Origin: Mycolicibacterium lacusdiani
Lineage (GTDB): Bacteria; Actinomycetota; Actinomycetes; Mycobacteriales; Mycobacteriaceae
Direction of reading: 5' to 3'
DNA: 64,000 nt
Assembly: GCF_021916785.1 (NCBI RefSeq)
Contig: NZ_JAKCFC010000002.1
Coordinates: 682,001-746,000 of the forward strand
The notes under the pieces are model-generated. The model had not been told where the DNA came from and ran no database searches. It saw only the letters and a list, made by a program, of their open reading frames with translations. How positions within the stretch are numbered: the stretch's first letter is position 1; every line of letters starts with the position of its first letter. This document shows, piece after piece, positions 1 through 8,511 of the stretch. Made by a program: the position numbers and the translations under genes.

Positions 1-4
1 CGGC

Positions 5-595
5 ATGCCGCTTCGGAACCGCGTCCGCCCGGACGGCGAGCTGATCGCGACCCCGGCGCGCGGCTCGCTCGTGGGCAACCGGGGCGTGCTGCACGACGAC
101 GCCAAGCGGATCGTCCGGGCGTCGAATTCGATCCTGTGGATCAGTTGCCGGCTCGAGTTCAACGGCCGCAAGCAGGAGGTCATGAGGCCGGGCCGCTACA
201 CGCAACTGTTCTTCCTCGACGACGCCGTGGCGCTCGCGGCCGGACACCGGCCGTGCGGCGAGTGTCGACGCGAGTCCTATCGCGCCTACCGCGACGCAGT
301 GAATCGCGGCGCCGACGACCCCGTCGACAACGCCACCGACCTCAATAGGCGGCTGCGGACGTCCCGCAACGAGCCCCGTCGCAGGGCGGCGATCGCCGCC
401 CTCCCCGACGGGGTGTTCGTCGAGTCAGGCGGCGACTTCCGGCTGCTGTGGGACGAGACGCTGTGGCGCTGGACGCCCGAGGGCTACGTCGACCCCATCC
501 GCGCCGTTGGCGAGGCGACGGTGCTCACGCCCGAACTGTCGGTCGACGCGCTGCGGCACGGCTATCCCGTCGAGGTGCATCCGTCGGCGCAGTGA
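5..595 (+). CDS. Conserved hypothetical protein with a CxxC motif
   Basis: A 196-residue protein of unknown function. Residues 77-90 hold a PCGECRR segment whose two cysteines resemble the metal- or DNA-binding CxxC of Ada-type domains, but I see no other element that would prove this. The rest is charged and soluble, with no signal peptide or membrane segment. The gene ends one base before the stop of the convergent MFS gene. The ATG at position 5 is the first in the window, so the true start may lie upstream. The reading frame itself is well supported by codon bias; the function is not assigned. Confidence 0.7.
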   Translation: MPLRNRVRPDGELIATPARGSLVGNRGVLHDDAKRIVRASNSILWISCRLEFNGRKQEVMRPGRYTQLFFLDDAVALAAGHRPCGECRRESYRAYRDAVNRGADDPVDNATDLNRRLRTSRNEPRRRAAIAALPDGVFVESGGDFRLLWDETLWRWTPEGYVDPIRAVGEATVLTPELSVDALRHGYPVEVHPSAQ

Positions 596-596
596 G

Positions 597-1817
597 TCAG
601 CCGGCGCGTTCGGTCCACCGCTGCAGCACCACCGAGACGGTCAGCACGACCAAGCCTGCGACCGTCAGCGCCGCACCTGCCGCGGCGGGCGCGGTGTAGC
701 CGAGGCCGGCGGAGATCACCATGCCGCCGATCCACGCGCCCGCCGCGTTGGCGATGTTGAGCGCGGAGTGGTTGAGCGCAGCGGCCAGGGTCTGGGCGTC
801 GTGGGCGACGTCCATCAACCGGGTCTGCAGGGCGGGCCCGATGGACGCACCCGTCGCGCCGATGAAGAACAGCCCCAGCAGAGCGGTCCACGGGTTGTGC
901 GCGGCGAACACGAAGATCCCGAGCACGATGCCGAGTGCCGTCAGCGACGCGTACAGACCGCGGATCACCGACTTGTCGGCCATCTTGCCCCCGACCAGAT
1001 TGCCGACCACCATGCCGAGTCCGAACGCCATCAGCCCCAACGGGATCAGGCCCCGGGACAGGCCGGCGACGTCGGTCAGCGTGGTCGAGACGTAGGTGTA
1101 GACGGCGAACATGCCACCGAAGCCGATCATGCCGACCAGCAGTGCCAGCCACACCTGCACGCGCTTCAACGCGCCGAGTTCGGTCAGCGGGCTCGTCACG
1201 TGCATGCTGCGCATGTCGGGCAGCCAGAACCAGATCGCGGTCAGCGTGATGGCGCCGACGGCGACGACCAGGCCGAACGCGCTGCGCCAGCCGAAGTGCT
1301 GCCCGAGCCACGACGCCACGGGGACGCCGAGGACGGTCGCGACGGTGAGCCCGCTCAGTACGTAGGCAGCGGCCTTGGCCCGGTTGCGCGGGCCCATGAG
1401 GTGGGCGGCCACCAGCGCCGCGATGCCGAAGAACGCGCCGTGCGGCAGGCCTGCCACGAAGCGCGCTGCCATCAGGGTGCCGTAGGACGGAGCGAACATG
1501 CTCGCCAGGTTGGCGACGGTGAACAGCACCATGAGCCCGAGCAGCAGCGTCTTGCGTGGCATGCGGGCCGTGAGCGACGCGATCAGCGGTGCGCCGATGA
1601 CGACGCCCAAGGCGTAGGCGGAGATGACGTGTCCGGCGACCGGCTCGGTGATGCGCAGGCTGGCGGCGATGTCGGGGAGTAGCCCCATCGCGACGAACTC
1701 GGTGGTGCCGATGCCGAACCCGCCAAGGGCGAGCGCCATCACGGCGAGCCACCGGACGGTCGGGTCGGGCGCGACGACGGACATGGGTCCGGACGGGCGC
1801 GACAGGGTGCGAGTCAT
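597..1817 (-). CDS. MFS transporter, DHA1 (AraJ/Cmx-like) family
   Basis: A membrane transporter of about 406 residues with twelve predicted helices. An FGIGTTEF segment in helix 1 and a gate-loop ARMPRK segment after helix 2 are typical of the DHA1 drug/sugar-efflux branch of the major facilitator superfamily. Substrate is not known; relatives export drugs, sugars or arabinose-like compounds. It is divergent from a ROK-family regulator 63 bp away, so the regulator probably controls it. Starts at 1817 (MTRTLS) and 1784 (MSVVAP) are both possible; neither has a strong ribosome binding site. The longer frame to 1853 would extend into the shared promoter gap. Confidence 0.85.
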   Translation of the reverse strand: MTRTLSRPSGPMSVVAPDPTVRWLAVMALALGGFGIGTTEFVAMGLLPDIAASLRITEPVAGHVISAYALGVVIGAPLIASLTARMPRKTLLLGLMVLFTVANLASMFAPSYGTLMAARFVAGLPHGAFFGIAALVAAHLMGPRNRAKAAAYVLSGLTVATVLGVPVASWLGQHFGWRSAFGLVVAVGAITLTAIWFWLPDMRSMHVTSPLTELGALKRVQVWLALLVGMIGFGGMFAVYTYVSTTLTDVAGLSRGLIPLGLMAFGLGMVVGNLVGGKMADKSVIRGLYASLTALGIVLGIFVFAAHNPWTALLGLFFIGATGASIGPALQTRLMDVAHDAQTLAAALNHSALNIANAAGAWIGGMVISAGLGYTAPAAAGAALTVAGLVVLTVSVVLQRWTERAG

Positions 1818-1880
1818 GAGGGAAACGGTAGACCTACTTATGCATGTCCTCAAACCGACTTTGGTCTTTTTGGGGCGAAA

Positions 1881-3077
1881 GTGGCGCAGCTTACGTCGGT
1901 GGGGTTCAATCGGAGTGTGACCACCGTCGGCGACGTCTTCGCCTTGATCCGCGAGTTGCGCGACACCACGCGGGCCGAACTGGTGGCGACGACGTCGCTG
2001 TCGCGTACCGCGGTGACCGCGCGGGTAGCCGCCCTGCTGGACCTGGGCCTGGTTGCCGAGACCGAACGCGCACCATCGACCGGCGGACGGCCCGCGACGA
2101 TGCTCAGCTTCGACGCCGACGCCGGCATGGTGCTGTGCGTCGCGATCGGGATCAGCCGGACGCGATTGGCGGTGTGCGACCTCGCCGGTGAGATCGTCGC
2201 CACAGCCGACATCGACCAGGAAGTGGCGCTCGGACCCGACGACCTGCTGCCCGACGTGGTCAAGCGACTCGACGTCCTGCTCGCCGACCTTCCCGACGTC
2301 CCGGTGTACGGCATCGGCGTCAGCCTGCCGGGGCCCGTCGACCGCGAACGCGGCTGCAGCCGGGATTCACCGATCCTGCGCGGCTGGGACGGCGTTCGAT
2401 TGCGGCCGTACTTCGACGAATTCTCGGGCGTCCCGGTCCTGCTGGACAACGACGCCAACGCCATCGCGCTCGGCGAGCGCGGCGGTGAGCGCGAGCGCAT
2501 CGACGACCTGCTGGTGCTCAAGGTCTCCACCGGCCTGGGCGCGGGCATCATCGCCGGCGGGGCGCTGCAGCGGGGGTCGTCGCAGGCGGCGGGCGAGTTC
2601 GGTCACAACAAGACGCCGACGGCCGCGGGCCTCGCGTGCCGGTGCGGCGACACCGGGTGCCTCGAGACCATCGCCGCGGGCTGGGCCGTGGTGCACGCGC
2701 TGCAGCAGCGCGGCTACTCGGTGCGGCACATGCGCGACGTCGTCGAACTCGCGCACGCCGGTGACCCGGAGGTGCGCCGCATGATCCGCGACAGCGGCAG
2801 GCACATCGGTGAAGTCGTCGCCGCCGCGGTGAACCTGCTCAACCCGAAGGTGCTCGTCATCGCAGGCGATTTGGCCGGGGCCTACGAGATCTTCGTCGCC
2901 GGGTTACGAGAGACGTTGTACGGCAACGCGACTGCGATGTCGACGCGCGAACTCGAGGTGGTGCAGGCCGCCCATGGCGGCCACTCCGCGGTGGTCGGTA
3001 CCGCGGCCATGGTGCTCGACGAGGTGCTCAGCCCCCGCGCCGTGGACCGCCTGGTGGCCCGGGGGACTGGCGACTAG
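1881..3077 (+). CDS. ROK-family transcriptional regulator (NagC/XylR-like)
   Basis: A 398-residue protein with an N-terminal winged-helix domain (about residues 15-65, SLSRTAVTARVAALLDLGLV recognition region) followed by a ROK sugar-kinase-like fold. The zinc motif CxCGxxGCxE is present (C253, C255, C260), preceded by GEFGH. The DNDANA segment near 189-194 is kept, but the ATP-binding DxGGT loop is not obvious near residue 90, which fits a regulator rather than a kinase. The start is GTG; a second in-frame GTG lies at 1917. The stop overlaps the convergent oxidoreductase gene by four bases. It probably senses a sugar or sugar phosphate and controls the divergent MFS exporter; this is inference. 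Confidence 0.88.
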   Translation: MAQLTSVGFNRSVTTVGDVFALIRELRDTTRAELVATTSLSRTAVTARVAALLDLGLVAETERAPSTGGRPATMLSFDADAGMVLCVAIGISRTRLAVCDLAGEIVATADIDQEVALGPDDLLPDVVKRLDVLLADLPDVPVYGIGVSLPGPVDRERGCSRDSPILRGWDGVRLRPYFDEFSGVPVLLDNDANAIALGERGGERERIDDLLVLKVSTGLGAGIIAGGALQRGSSQAAGEFGHNKTPTAAGLACRCGDTGCLETIAAGWAVVHALQQRGYSVRHMRDVVELAHAGDPEVRRMIRDSGRHIGEVVAAAVNLLNPKVLVIAGDLAGAYEIFVAGLRETLYGNATAMSTRELEVVQAAHGGHSAVVGTAAMVLDEVLSPRAVDRLVARGTGD

Positions 3078-3952
3078 GTCGCCTTGGCGATGACGTTCTC
3101 CGCGAACCATTCGAGGTTGCGGATCTTGGCGTCGAGCGGCTCGGTGTCCTCACCCATGATGTAGGGGATCCGGAAGCCGACGATGACGTCGGTGATGCCC
3201 TTGTCCTCCAAGCGCTTCACACCGTCGAGGGTGAACCCGTCGATCGAGATCACGTGGATCTGGAACTCGTCGGCGAGGCCGATGCGCTCCTCTTCCTCGC
3301 GGAAGCGCGCCAGCTTTGCCAGCAGCGGGTCGAGTTCCTCGGGGTCGCCGCCACCGTGCATCCAGCCGTCGTTGCGGGCGGCACGCCGCAACGCCGCGTC
3401 CGCGTGTCCGCCGACGAGGATCGGCACCGGCTTGGTGGGCGCCGGCGTCATCTTGAACTTCGGGAAGTCGTAGAAGTCGCCGTGGTACTCGAAGTAGTCG
3501 CCGGAGGTGAGGCCGCGGATGACGTCGATGCACTCGTCCATCCGCTTGCCGCGCTTGGCGTACGGCACGCCCATGATCTCGTAGTCCTCCGGCCACGGGC
3601 TGGTGCCGACGCCGAGGCCGAGGCGGTTGTCGAACATCGCGGCCAGCGAGCCGGCCTGCTTGGCAACCAGTGCGGGCGGGCGGATCGGCAGCTTCAGCAC
3701 GAAGATGTTGAAGTGCAGCCGCGTGGTCACCGCGGAGAGCGCGCCGATCAGCGCGAACGACTCGATGAAGGACTTGCCATCGAGGAACTCCCGGTTGCCG
3801 TCCTCGGTGTACGGATACGTCGAGTCGGACTCCTGCGGGTACGCGACGCTGTCCGGGATGGTCATCGCGTGATACCCGGCCTCGTCGGCAGCCTTCGCCA
3901 ACGGGATGTAGTACTTCGGATCGGTCATTGCCTCCGCATACGTGAACCGCAT
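3074..3952 (-). CDS. LLM-class F420-dependent oxidoreductase (Rv0940c-like)
   Basis: A 292-residue luciferase-like TIM-barrel protein. The GLGVGTSPWPEDYEIMGVPYAKR segment (about 110-132) and the LVGGHADAALRRAAR segment (about 175-190) are typical of actinobacterial enzymes that use reduced F420 or flavin. The substrate is unknown. By order and similarity it looks like the homologue of M. tuberculosis Rv0940c. An inverted repeat matching the KstR operator lies 12 bp before its ATG, so a role in sterol-linked metabolism is likely. Its stop overlaps the convergent ROK gene by four bases. Confidence 0.85.
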   Translation of the reverse strand: MRFTYAEAMTDPKYYIPLAKAADEAGYHAMTIPDSVAYPQESDSTYPYTEDGNREFLDGKSFIESFALIGALSAVTTRLHFNIFVLKLPIRPPALVAKQAGSLAAMFDNRLGLGVGTSPWPEDYEIMGVPYAKRGKRMDECIDVIRGLTSGDYFEYHGDFYDFPKFKMTPAPTKPVPILVGGHADAALRRAARNDGWMHGGGDPEELDPLLAKLARFREEEERIGLADEFQIHVISIDGFTLDGVKRLEDKGITDVIVGFRIPYIMGEDTEPLDAKIRNLEWFAENVIAKAT

Positions 3953-3963
3953 GTGGGGGATAC

Positions 3964-3977
3964 TAGAACACGTTCTA
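3964..3977. promoter_or_regulatory. KstR-like operator
   Basis: TAGAACACGTTCTA has perfect six-base arms around a two-base spacer and fits the published TnnAACnnGTTnnA motif of KstR, the TetR-type repressor of mycobacterial cholesterol catabolism. It is 11 bp from the start of the minus-strand F420-type oxidoreductase gene, where a bound repressor would block transcription. Confidence 0.8.
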
Positions 3978-4017
3978 ATTCCGCGGTGCCGAACGGCGGT
4001 GCCCGGTCATGCGCTCG

Positions 4018-5244
4018 TCACGCGAACGGCGGAGTGCCAAGGCCCGCGATGGAGTAGTCGCCCTGTTGCGTGCGCTCGGTGAGACGCGCCGCCGCCGTGC
4101 GGCCGTTCGCGGTCAGCAGCGCCTCCGGGCGCCGCAGCGCATCGTCGGGAAGCCTGCCGTGAACCGTTCCGCGCCAATGGAATCGGCCGTCGATCGGGTC
4201 GAGGTGGCCGGCCAGTCGAACCCGCACCGCGTGGTCCTCGTCGGCGATGCGCAAGACGGCGGGACCCTCGTAGGTCTCGTGGTCGCCCGCCGCCGCAGGA
4301 TCCCCGTGGGAAACGGTCGGCGACGTGGCGACGGGCAGGAAGTTGGTGCGCCGCCACAGCCGCCGGGCGAGCGGCCCCATCAGCCCGACCTCCTCGAGGA
4401 ACGCCGCGAGCGGAGCGAACCCCGAGATCTGCACCTCGTGGCGGTGCGGGCTGCGCCGGGCGACCCGTCGCGCCTCGCGGCCGTCGAGGCCTGCGCGGCG
4501 GTACGGCACCGGGTTGGTGAACAGGAACCGGAAGAACAACCCGCCCACGCCGTTGAGGTTCGCCACCCACATCCGGTGCAGGCGCGGCATCTCGCGGACC
4601 CGCCTGCGCACGCCGTCGCGCGCGAACTGGATGTGGCGGGCCTCCTCGGTCACGTGAATCCGCATGAGGCGCTGCACCATTGGCTGCAGTTCGGGGTCGT
4701 CCATCATCTGGCGCTGCAACGAGTCGAAGATCTCCTCGCCGACCAGTGCGGCCACCCACAGCAGCGACCCCTTGAAGGCGAGCGGGAGCCCGTTGATCAT
4801 GACGCGTTGGTACCGGCGTGGCTGCACGGGTTTGGCGCCGAGTCGCTCGATCGCCTTGCCGAACATGACCATGTGCCGGGTCTCGTCGCCCATCTCGGTG
4901 AGCGCGTAGTGCGTGGCGTTCGACGTGGGGTCGGCGTGCATCAGGTCCCGCAGCAGCGCCTGATTGAGGATGTTCTCGAACCAGATGCCCGCCGACAGGG
5001 TGTTGACCAACTCCTGACGGGACAACTCGATCTGCTGCTGCCGGGTCATCGCGTCCCACATCGGGGTTCCGTACAGCGAGACGACGGTGGGTGGCAGGAA
5101 GAACTTGTCCGGGTCCAGTGCTGCGTCCCAGTCGATGTCGACGACGGGCGCGTAGGACTTCCGCACCGAACCTCGCAGGAGGCGGTCGGAGACGGCGTCT
5201 CGCGTGGGGCCGACGGCTGCGCCGGCCTGGCTGGAACGGGTCAC
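4018..5244 (-). CDS. AurF-like diiron oxygenase with C-terminal DUF4873
   Basis: A 408-residue protein. The first 270 or so residues resemble p-aminobenzoate N-oxygenase AurF and hold ferritin-like metal ligands: E90, the ETRH pair E121/H124, E170 or E171, and the EARH pair E201/H204. The last 110 residues (from about TYEGPAVLRIADEDHAVRVRL) look like the small beta-rich DUF4873 domain, a fusion seen in mycobacteria. The enzyme probably oxidises an amine or lipid-like substrate; none is known. Start is GTG with AAGGGA eight bases upstream. The upstream gap holds several GGTACC/CGGTA half-palindromes that could bind a TetR-type repressor. Confidence 0.78.
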   Translation of the reverse strand: MTRSSQAGAAVGPTRDAVSDRLLRGSVRKSYAPVVDIDWDAALDPDKFFLPPTVVSLYGTPMWDAMTRQQQIELSRQELVNTLSAGIWFENILNQALLRDLMHADPTSNATHYALTEMGDETRHMVMFGKAIERLGAKPVQPRRYQRVMINGLPLAFKGSLLWVAALVGEEIFDSLQRQMMDDPELQPMVQRLMRIHVTEEARHIQFARDGVRRRVREMPRLHRMWVANLNGVGGLFFRFLFTNPVPYRRAGLDGREARRVARRSPHRHEVQISGFAPLAAFLEEVGLMGPLARRLWRRTNFLPVATSPTVSHGDPAAAGDHETYEGPAVLRIADEDHAVRVRLAGHLDPIDGRFHWRGTVHGRLPDDALRRPEALLTANGRTAAARLTERTQQGDYSIAGLGTPPFA

Positions 5245-5381
5245 CGTTGACGTCCCTTCGTTGCCGATGACTCAACGTAGGTACCTCGGCTCGACCATGT
5301 CAATACCCTCGGTACCGGATACTTTCGGTAGCGGGACGCCGAGTGCGTTTGGCAGATCGGGCGACGGGTACCGATTGGCAC

Positions 5382-6443
5382 ATGGCCACTGACACGAATG
5401 CCACTGCGGAGGCCGAGGAGAAGGCCCCCGATCCCGACGATCCGCGCAAGCCGGACTCGCCGGCGGACCTCACCAAGCCGTCGATCATCTACGTACTGCG
5501 CAAGACCGCACGGGAATTCAGCCAGGATCAGTGCACCGACCTCGCGGCGGCGCTGACCTACTACGCCGTGCTCTCGATCTTCCCCGCGATGTTGGCGCTG
5601 GTCTCGCTGCTCGGCGTCTTCGGCCAGGGCAGGGCCACGACCGACGCGGTCCTCGAGACCGTCAACAGCGTTGCGCCGACGTCGGCCGTCGACACACTGC
5701 GCCCCACGATCGATCAGTTGGTGAACACGCCGTCGGCGGGCTTCGCGCTGATCCTCGGCCTCGCGACGGCGCTCTGGTCGGCCTCGGGTTACGTCGGGGC
5801 GTTCGGGCGCGCAATGAACCGGATGTACGAGATCGAGGAGGGCAGGCCGTTCTGGAAGCTGCGCCCCTTGCAGCTGGTGCTCACCTTCGGCGGTCTGGTC
5901 CTCGCCGCGCTCGTCGCGTTCATGCTCGCCGTCAGCGGTCCCGTCGCCAAGTCGATCGGCGGCGCCATCGGCATCGGCGACGCCGGGTTGACGGTGTGGA
6001 ACATCGCCAAGTGGCCGCTGATGCTCATCGCCGTCGTCCTCGCCGTTGCGATCCTGTACTACGCCACACCGAACGTGAAGCAGCCGAAGTTCCGCTGGAT
6101 CAGCATCGGGGCCGGGCTGGCGATCATCACCTGGATCGTCGCCTCGATCGGCTTCGCCATCTACGTCTCGAACTTCAGCAGCTACAACAAGACCTACGGC
6201 GCACTGGCAGGCGTCATCGTCTTCCTGCTGTGGCTCTGGATCACCAACCTCGCGTTGCTCTTCGGCGCCGAACTGGACGCCGAACTCGAACGCGGCCGCC
6301 AATTGCAGGCCGGGCTGCCCGCCGAACGGGAACTGCAGTTGCCGCCACGCGACACCCGCGTCATCGACAAGAACGCGGCCGCAGAGGAGAAGGACATCGA
6401 GCGCGCCGAGGAGCTGCGCCGCAGTCGCGGTCAGACCTCGTAG
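5382..6443 (+). CDS. YihY/BrkB-family inner membrane protein
   Basis: A 353-residue protein with a charged N-terminal tail, six predicted membrane helices and a charged C-terminal tail. The DLAAALTYYAVLSIFPAML segment and the YNKTYGALAGVIVFLLWLWI segment are the signature regions of the YihY (formerly BrkB, wrongly called RNase BN) family. Its cellular role is not established; export or envelope functions have been proposed. The longer frame starts at 5343, but ATG 5382 begins the more usual soluble tail. cobF follows after 14 bp and may be cotranscribed. Confidence 0.88.
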   Translation: MATDTNATAEAEEKAPDPDDPRKPDSPADLTKPSIIYVLRKTAREFSQDQCTDLAAALTYYAVLSIFPAMLALVSLLGVFGQGRATTDAVLETVNSVAPTSAVDTLRPTIDQLVNTPSAGFALILGLATALWSASGYVGAFGRAMNRMYEIEEGRPFWKLRPLQLVLTFGGLVLAALVAFMLAVSGPVAKSIGGAIGIGDAGLTVWNIAKWPLMLIAVVLAVAILYYATPNVKQPKFRWISIGAGLAIITWIVASIGFAIYVSNFSSYNKTYGALAGVIVFLLWLWITNLALLFGAELDAELERGRQLQAGLPAERELQLPPRDTRVIDKNAAAEEKDIERAEELRRSRGQTS

Positions 6444-6457
6444 CGCATACTCGCCCC

Positions 6458-7198
6458 ATGACGCGGCGCATCAACGTGATCGGCATCGGGGCCGGCGATC
6501 CCGACTACGTGACGGCCCAGGCCGTCGCCGCGCTGAACGACACCCAGGTCTTCTTCGCGCCCGACAAGGGCGCCGCCAAGGACGATCTGGTGGCACTCCG
6601 TCGGGAGGTGTGCCACCGGTTCATCCGCGAACCCGGCTACCGCTTCGTCGAGCTGCCCGACCCCAAGCGTGCGAAGGACGGCGACTACACCCAGGCCGTC
6701 GCCGACTGGCACGCCGCCAGGGCCGACCAATGGGCCCAGGCGATGCTCGCGGAGCTGCCCGACGGCGGTGTCGGTGGATTCCTCGCGTGGGGCGATCCGT
6801 CGCTGTACGACAGCACGTTGCGCATCCTCGACATCGTCGCCCAGCGCATCGACCTGACCTACGAGGTCGTGCCCGGCATCACGGCCATCCAGGCGCTGAC
6901 GGCCCGACATCGCATCCCGCTCAACGACATCGGCGAACCGGTACTCATCACCACCGGGCGCAGACTCCGCGAGGACGGCCTGACCGGCACCTCGGTCGTC
7001 ATGCTCGACGGCGACTGCGCGTTCCTCGGCTGCCCGCCGTCGACCCGTATTTGGTGGGGCGCCTACCTCGGTACCGGAGACGAACTGCTCGTCGCGGGCA
7101 CGGTCGGCGACGACGGCGAACGCATCGCCTCGATCCGCGCCGAGGCCCGCGCGCGGCACGGCTGGATCATGGACACGTACCTGCTGCGACCCGCCTGA
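6458..7198 (+). CDS. cobF: Precorrin-6A synthase (deacetylating) CobF
   Basis: A 246-residue SAM-dependent methyltransferase that methylates C-1 of precorrin-5 with loss of acetate, giving precorrin-6A in aerobic cobalamin synthesis. The N-terminal VIGIGAGDPDYVT glycine-rich loop, the FLAWGDPSLYDST loop and the VVPGITAIQAL segment are the SAM-binding features of the tetrapyrrole methylase fold. No other cob gene is near. As I recall, the M. tuberculosis complex lost cobF by a deletion at this same place, next to Rv0944; here both cobF and the glycosylase gene are intact. Confidence 0.92.
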   Translation: MTRRINVIGIGAGDPDYVTAQAVAALNDTQVFFAPDKGAAKDDLVALRREVCHRFIREPGYRFVELPDPKRAKDGDYTQAVADWHAARADQWAQAMLAELPDGGVGGFLAWGDPSLYDSTLRILDIVAQRIDLTYEVVPGITAIQALTARHRIPLNDIGEPVLITTGRRLREDGLTGTSVVMLDGDCAFLGCPPSTRIWWGAYLGTGDELLVAGTVGDDGERIASIRAEARARHGWIMDTYLLRPA

Positions 7199-7225
7199 AC
7201 CGCTGCGCGGTGGCAAGATCCGCAC

Positions 7226-7609
7226 ATGGCCCAATTCTTCCTGCGCGCCGCGCTGACCGGGGTAGCGCTGTGGATCGTCACACTGGTCGTCGACGGCATC
7301 TCCTTCGTCGGTGGCGACGACACGCTGCAGCGAGCGGGCATCGTCTTCGTGGTCGCGGTGATCTTCGGTCTGGTCAACGCGATCATCAAGCCGATCGTTC
7401 AGCTCATCTCGCTGCCGCTGTACATCGTCACGCTGGGCTTGTTCCACGTCGTCGTAAACGCGCTGATGCTGTGGATCACGTCGCGGATCACCGAGAACAC
7501 CACCCACTGGGGATTGTTCATCGACGACTTCTGGTGGACGGCGATCTGGGCCGCCATCGTGCTGTCGATCGTCAGCTGGGGACTGTCAGTCGTCACCCCC
7601 GGCGTATGA
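7226..7609 (+). CDS. Small membrane protein, phage-holin-4 (superfamily IV) type
   Basis: A 127-residue, very hydrophobic protein with four predicted membrane helices. The FGLVNAIIKPIVQLISLPLYIVTLGL stretch (about residues 52-77) is the signature of the DUF/Phage_holin_4_2 family, which is widespread in bacterial chromosomes and is not evidence of a prophage here. Function unknown. It follows cobF by 27 bp and precedes the Fpg-like gene by 37 bp on the same strand. Confidence 0.85.
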   Translation: MAQFFLRAALTGVALWIVTLVVDGISFVGGDDTLQRAGIVFVVAVIFGLVNAIIKPIVQLISLPLYIVTLGLFHVVVNALMLWITSRITENTTHWGLFIDDFWWTAIWAAIVLSIVSWGLSVVTPGV

Positions 7610-7646
7610 CGACGACGTCGGGCACCCGTACGGCACACTGGATGAC

Positions 7647-8510
7647 ATGCCCGAACTGCCCGAGGTAGAGGCGCTGGCCGACCATCTGCGGCGTCACGCC
7701 GCCGGCTTGACCGTCGGTCGCATCGACGTCGCCGCGCTGTCGGTGCTCAAGACGTTCGACCCGCCGCCCACCGCGCTGCACGGCCGCCAGGTCACCGGCG
7801 CGAACCGCTGGGGCAAGTTCCTCGGCCTCGAGGTGGACGACCTGCACCTCATCACCCACCTGTCGCGCGCCGGGTGGCTCCGGTGGTCCGACAAGCTCTC
7901 GCCGCTACCGCTCAAGCCGGGCAAGGGTCCGATCGCGTTGCGCGTGCACCTCGGAACCCCGGGCGAGGCACCCGGTTTCGACCTCACCGAGGCCGGCACG
8001 CAGAAGCGGCTGGCGGTCTACCTCGTCGACGACCCGGCCAAGGTGCCAGGCATCGCCGCGCTCGGACCCGATGCGCTGTCGCTGAACCGCGAAGCGCTCT
8101 GCGAGGTGCTCAAGGGCAACGGCGGGCGGATCAAGACCGTCATGACCGACCAGAAGGTGATTGCGGGCATCGGCAACGCCTACAGCGACGAGATCCTGCA
8201 CGTCGCCCGGCTCTCGCCGTTCGCGACGGCGGGCAGGCTGACCGACCCCCAACTCGACGCACTGCACGACGCGATGATCACCGTGCTCACCGACGCGGTG
8301 TCGCGGTCCGTCGGCCAGCAGGCGGCCACGCTCAAGGGCGAGAAGCGCAGCGGCATGCGGGTGCACGCACGCACCGGCCTGCCGTGCCCGGTGTGCGGGG
8401 ACACCGTGCGCGAGGTGTCGTTCGTCGACAAGTCGTTCCAGTACTGCCCGACGTGTCAGACCGGCGGCAAGGTGCTCGCCGACCGGCGGATGTCCAAGCT
8501 GCTCAAGTGA
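7647..8510 (+). CDS. Fpg/Nei-family DNA glycosylase (full-length Rv0944-type)
   Basis: A 287-residue base-excision repair glycosylase/AP lyase. The mature N-terminus would be Pro2-Glu3, the catalytic pair of the family (PELPEVE). The helix-two-turn-helix lies around IAGIGNAYSDEILHVARLSP (about 173-192). The C-terminal zinc finger is complete: CPVC near 251-254 and CPTC near 272-275. It should excise oxidised purines or pyrimidines. The M. tuberculosis counterpart Rv0944 is, from memory, a truncated 158-residue remnant, so this is the intact ancestral form. Confidence 0.9.
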   Translation: MPELPEVEALADHLRRHAAGLTVGRIDVAALSVLKTFDPPPTALHGRQVTGANRWGKFLGLEVDDLHLITHLSRAGWLRWSDKLSPLPLKPGKGPIALRVHLGTPGEAPGFDLTEAGTQKRLAVYLVDDPAKVPGIAALGPDALSLNREALCEVLKGNGGRIKTVMTDQKVIAGIGNAYSDEILHVARLSPFATAGRLTDPQLDALHDAMITVLTDAVSRSVGQQAATLKGEKRSGMRVHARTGLPCPVCGDTVREVSFVDKSFQYCPTCQTGGKVLADRRMSKLLK

Positions 8511-8511
8511 G

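Noticed and set aside
507..1682. Long plus-strand frame opposite the MFS gene
   Set aside because: Arg/His/Asp-rich composition typical of an antisense shadow in high-GC DNA; the minus-strand frame encodes a clear transporter.
562..1752. Second minus-strand frame over the MFS gene
   Set aside because: Arg-rich shadow frame with no hydrophobic helices, out of frame with the recognisable protein.
3254..4057. Plus-strand frame over the first F420-type oxidoreductase
   Set aside because: Shadow of the minus-strand gene; no recognisable protein.
5531..6457. N-terminal extension of cobF into the YihY region
   Set aside because: The extension is an Arg-rich shadow of yihY; the CobF start at 6458 matches the family.
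7226..7609. Prophage marker because of a holin-type hit
   Set aside because: The Phage_holin_4_2 family is common in chromosomes, and no other phage genes are present.
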